From an uncultured bacterium (GTDB taxonomy: Bacteria; Patescibacteriota; Gracilibacteria; Absconditabacterales; Absconditicoccaceae), in contig CALCYP010000082.1 in the NCBI GenBank assembly GCA_937906635.1, forward strand, positions 1 to 15,758: a stretch of DNA of 15,758 nucleotides. The letters run 5' to 3'. Shown here piece by piece: positions 15,643 through 15,758 of the stretch (its first letter is position 1; each line of letters starts with the position of its first letter). Under the pieces are notes generated by a model. That model worked only from the letters and a program-made list of their open reading frames with translations, did no database searches and had not been told where the DNA came from. A program made the translations under genes and the position numbers.

Positions 15643-15680
15643 AATCCCCACCCCTTCGGGGAGCCCCTTTAAAAAGGGGC
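15643..15680. repeat. Palindromic repeat on the right side of the DUF559 gene
   Basis: CCCC-accccttc-GGGG-type pairing (15646-15661) is followed by the 8-bp hairpin GCCCCTTT-aa-AAAGGGGC (15663-15680). AAAAATC before it is inverted relative to GATTTTT at 15245, so the gene is bracketed by inverted sequence. It probably also ends transcription of DUF559. Confidence 0.65.
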
Positions 15681-15758
15681 AAAATAAGAAAACAAAATTT
15701 TCTCCTTTTTAAAGTCCAATTATGAGAAAAATCAAGAGGAATAAATAAAATCTTAGAT
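15681..15758. other. Right window edge, unassigned
   Basis: 78 AT-rich bases. One frame stays open to the end of the window (reading ...LLFKVQLGEKSRGINKILD with UGA=Gly), but I do not recognise it as the missing LepA domain II or as anything else. Confidence 0.3.

Larger units (their letters stand above)
15168..15680 (+). mobile_element. Possible repeat-bracketed DUF559 element inserted in lepA
   Basis: Left repeat, DUF559 nuclease gene and right repeat form a unit of about 510 bp sitting at the point where lepA breaks off. The same repeat core occurs without a nuclease gene at 2946-3058 and in weaker form at 6721-6756. This resembles an autonomous copy plus non-autonomous derivatives. I see no clean target-site duplication; TTTTCTCCTTTTT at 15698-15710 resembles the left outer sequence and blurs the right edge. 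Confidence 0.4.

Noticed and set aside
1..15758. UGA as tryptophan (Mycoplasma-type code)
   Set aside because: TGA falls at glycine positions in every recognisable family (for example HGKST in LepA), and TGG is used normally for Trp.
15681..15758. Continuation of lepA after the DUF559 element
   Set aside because: The open frame at the window edge shows none of the expected domain II motifs, so it was left unassigned.

Overview
The window comes from a bacterium that reads UGA as glycine (translation table 25), so it most likely belongs to Gracilibacteria (BD1-5) or Absconditabacteria (SR1) of the Patescibacteria/CPR. In-frame TGA falls exactly where conserved families have glycine: the LepA P-loop (AHIDHGKST), RpoD region 2 (IQEGNIGL), the GyrB Toprim domain and MurA (PGFPTD). 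Translation with the standard code breaks nearly every gene here into pieces; with UGA=Gly long, recognisable proteins appear. TGG stays Trp. CGA occurs where Arg is plausible (for example in the DUF559 protein), but no single site is decisive, so I cannot separate Gracilibacteria from Absconditabacteria by codon use. The DNA is very AT-rich, and Shine-Dalgarno sites are essentially absent.

Layout. 1-226: C-terminus of a GT2 glycosyltransferase. 585-3733 (+): an ATP-grasp-like protein, murA, a 113-bp element with terminal inverted repeats, and a UPF0489 (arginase-fold) protein. 3817-4668 (+): an unrecognised 283-aa protein with its own consensus promoter and terminator. 4709-4757: seven copies of a heptamer. 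4762-6657 (-): gyrB. 6686-6922: two palindromic repeat elements. 6930-8225 (-): rpoD with an odd acidic tail. 8255-13599: a duplicated two-gene cassette with a MscS channel gene between the copies. 13715-14266 (+): ruvA. 14287-15680: a decay zone with a DUF3800 gene cut short at a 59-bp palindrome, a lepA gene cut after its GTPase domain, and a DUF559 nuclease gene (frameshifted) flanked by repeats.

The most interesting part is 8255-13599. Each copy of the cassette is a (+) gene for a secreted CHAP-domain lipoprotein converging on a (-) gene for a cysteine-containing lipoprotein, with a bidirectional terminator between them. Both CHAP genes have no TGA codon at all (0 of 18 glycines each, against 24 of 26 in the ATP-grasp gene) and carry a Bacteroidota-type lipoprotein export signal (Cys-Gln-Lys-Glu-Asp). 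Their partners use TGA freely. In both gene pairs the promoter, signal peptide and N-terminus are almost identical between copies while the rest has diverged strongly. This looks like a polymorphic effector/partner system, perhaps aimed at the cell wall of a Bacteroidota host or prey. That interpretation is inference; the gene structure, codon use and duplication are seen directly.

The second theme is small palindromic elements. One starts at the base after the murA stop codon, one sits inside DUF3800, and a nuclease-bearing version abuts the truncated lepA.
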